A stretch of DNA of 5,862 nucleotides from Pseudomonadota bacterium (GTDB lineage: Bacteria > Pseudomonadota > Gammaproteobacteria > Acidiferrobacterales > Acidiferrobacteraceae): contig JAJYPQ010000277.1 in NCBI GenBank assembly GCA_021795255.1, positions 1 through 5,862 on the forward strand, read 5' to 3'. Positions 4,994-5,862 of this stretch are shown one piece after another (position 1 is the first letter of the stretch; each line of letters starts with the position of its first letter). The position numbers were made by a program, and so were the translations under genes. A model generated the notes under the pieces. It saw only the letters and a list, made by a program, of their open reading frames with translations. It was not told the DNA's origin and did not search any database.

Positions 4994-5572
4994 ATGCGTC
5001 GACAGCATTTTCTCGCGGGCACCTTGCTCGCCTTGACCTTGGGCGGATGCGCGAGCTATCACCCAGGCTATGACCGCGCCTTTTCGCAAAAGGACGCGCT
5101 GAATGTCAACCATCAGGTCTTCGCCGCGCCGCAAGCCGCGACTATGACCGCCGCCGAAATGGTGCTCATCAACCAAGGATTCACTATCGACCGAGCAGAT
5201 AAGGCGGGCGGCATCATTACCGCGAAGGGTGCTTTGATGGACCCCAAGGACCATGCGGTATCGTGGCTCTTGTCCGCCACGGTGTTGACGGTCCCGGAAA
5301 GCGCAAGCAAGACCGAGGTAAGTGTTTCGGCGACCGAGAAGAAGGTGCGCCACCAGGAAACGCAGACCTGGTGGCATCTGCTCTTCATTATCCCGCTCTT
5401 TCCGATCGCAACGCACTACCACACGGTTGTGCGGCGGACCGGTGTTGTGCGGGATAAGGCGTTTTACGCAAGCTTCTTCAAGGATCTCAGTATGGCCTTA
5501 CGGTCTTCGACCAAGACGGCGACAAAATTCCGCCCGGCGCCCGGAAAGACAAAGGTGGTGCCGACCGCATAA
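4994..5572 (+). CDS. Outer-membrane lipoprotein, DUF2242/helix-grip-like, 192 aa
   Basis: The ATG at 4994 follows AGGAA with a 7-base spacer. A type II signal peptide (M-R-R-Q-H-F plus hydrophobic core) ends in the lipobox L-G-G-C, with Cys19 lipidated and +2 Ala, predicting outer-membrane sorting. The mature domain has a first helix and strand (51-78: M-T-A-A-E-M-V-L-I-N-Q-G-F-T-I, then G-G-I-I-T-A-K-G), strands around 92-99 and 106-117, a very hydrophobic aromatic insert at 126-142, and a final helix F-Y-A-S-F-F-K-D-L-S-M-A-L (157-169). The tail is Lys/Pro/Thr-rich. This order, and the F-Y-x-x-F-F helix, recall DUF2242-type lipoproteins related in fold to BamC; assignment is from memory and not certain. 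It is probably in an operon with the PH-domain gene, with no terminator in the 56-bp gap. The insert could contact the membrane. Confidence 0.85.
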   Translation: MRRQHFLAGTLLALTLGGCASYHPGYDRAFSQKDALNVNHQVFAAPQAATMTAAEMVLINQGFTIDRADKAGGIITAKGALMDPKDHAVSWLLSATVLTVPESASKTEVSVSATEKKVRHQETQTWWHLLFIIPLFPIATHYHTVVRRTGVVRDKAFYASFFKDLSMALRSSTKTATKFRPAPGKTKVVPTA

Positions 5573-5616
5573 AGCGCCGGACTATGCGTCGGTGGACGCG
5601 GTTTCGCGTGAGAAAC
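5573..5616. other. Short gap after the lipoprotein gene, with an inverted repeat
   Basis: GGTTTC (5600-5605) and GAAACC (5612-5617) form a perfect 6-bp stem with a 6-base loop between the converging transcripts. Neither strand has a T-run after it, so it is not called an intrinsic terminator, and no other terminator is visible for the rightward operon. Confidence 0.35.
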
Positions 5617-5784
5617 CTAGCGTTCAGGGGTCGCGGGCTTCAGCTTGCCCGTGATCTGTTGGGTGACATCCCGCCCTACAGCATCATTTTTGACGGCGAA
5701 TAAAAAGGCAGCATAACCAATGCCGCTTACGCCGAGGCAAGAGAGGCCGCGATATCCCCAATAGACCGATACAGACGGAATGGA
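5617..5784 (-). pseudogene. Start-less reading frame resembling the end of a small membrane protein
   Basis: On the minus strand a frame is open from just after a TGA (5787-5785) to a TAG (5619-5617), 55 codons. Its translation looks coding: a likely membrane helix (residues about 12-31, with L-G-V-S-G-I-G-Y-A-A-F-L-F-A-V) followed by a polar tail V-K-N-D-A-V-G-R-D-V-T-Q-Q-I-T-G-K-L-K-P. It contains no usable ATG or GTG start, and its first 19 codons overlap the 3' end of the acetyltransferase gene in another frame. It may be a remnant of a downstream gene, a gene with a non-standard start (an ATT lies at 5781-5779), or chance. Family unknown. Confidence 0.25.
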
Positions 5785-5862
5785 TCATCCTTCGACGAGA
5801 GAAACCCGCGGCGGCGCCAAAAAGTCGCGGCCTCTTCATCGATCGCGTGGACCATCAGGGCG
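5727..5862 (-). CDS. GNAT acetyltransferase, TacT-like, C-terminal fragment (cut by window edge)
   Basis: The last 44 codons, ending in TAA at 5729-5727, are visible; the 5' part lies beyond the right edge. The fragment reads A-L-M-V-H-A-I-D-E-E-A-A-T-F-W-R-R-R-G-F-L-S-S-K-D-D-P-F-R-L, matching the C-terminal beta-alpha-beta end of GNAT toxins of the TacT/AtaT type (pattern H-A-x-D-x-x-A-x-x-F-Y-x-x-x-G-F-x-x-S-x-x-D-P). Known members acetylate the amino group of aminoacyl-tRNA and are normally encoded directly after a ribbon-helix-helix (DUF1778-type) antitoxin. That antitoxin would be outside the window. Position 15 of the fragment is Trp where the family normally has its catalytic Tyr. The gene converges on the lipoprotein operon. 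Confidence 0.82.
   Translation of the reverse strand, partial: ALMVHAIDEEAATFWRRRGFLSSKDDPFRLYRSIGDIAASLASA

Overview
The window looks like a chromosomal stretch of a Gram-negative bacterium, most likely a Pseudomonadota (gamma/beta-proteobacterial type). The basis is one outer-membrane beta-barrel protein, three lipoproteins with clean lipoboxes, and GC-rich but not extreme codon use. I cannot name the genus. Apart from one PH-domain protein and one partial acetyltransferase, the genes belong to poorly described envelope families, so most calls rest on architecture rather than on a recognised function.

Layout, left to right. (1) Positions 1-181 are a leader region. It is followed by a 493-residue secreted protein (182-1663, +) that starts at a GTG and is not recognised. 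(2) A minus-strand group reads right to left: a BamC-like helix-grip lipoprotein (3529-4020), a lipoprotein with a possible winged-helix-like segment (2689-3384) and a small beta-barrel outer-membrane protein (1754-2602). It ends at a strong intrinsic terminator (1711-1742) between the two converging units. (3) A 443-bp divergent spacer (4021-4463) holds three consecutive hairpins ending in a plus-strand intrinsic terminator. It also holds a solitary 37-bp CRISPR-like repeat, a perfect tandem 11-bp repeat and a good sigma70-type promoter. (4) A plus-strand pair encodes a two-TM PH-domain (DUF304/bPH2-like) membrane protein (4464-4937) and another helix-grip-like lipoprotein (4994-5572). (5) At the right edge is the C-terminal part of a TacT-like GNAT acetyltransferase on the minus strand (5727-5862), followed by a start-less reading frame (5617-5784) that looks membrane-protein-like.

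How the parts may work together (inference): the divergent arrangement around 4021-4463 joins two envelope lipoprotein units that share a fold type and may share regulation. The GNAT fragment probably belongs to a toxin-antitoxin module whose antitoxin lies beyond the right edge. The most unusual material is the non-coding spacer, followed by the Tyr-to-Trp change in the GNAT fragment. I did not find a complete novel multi-gene system.
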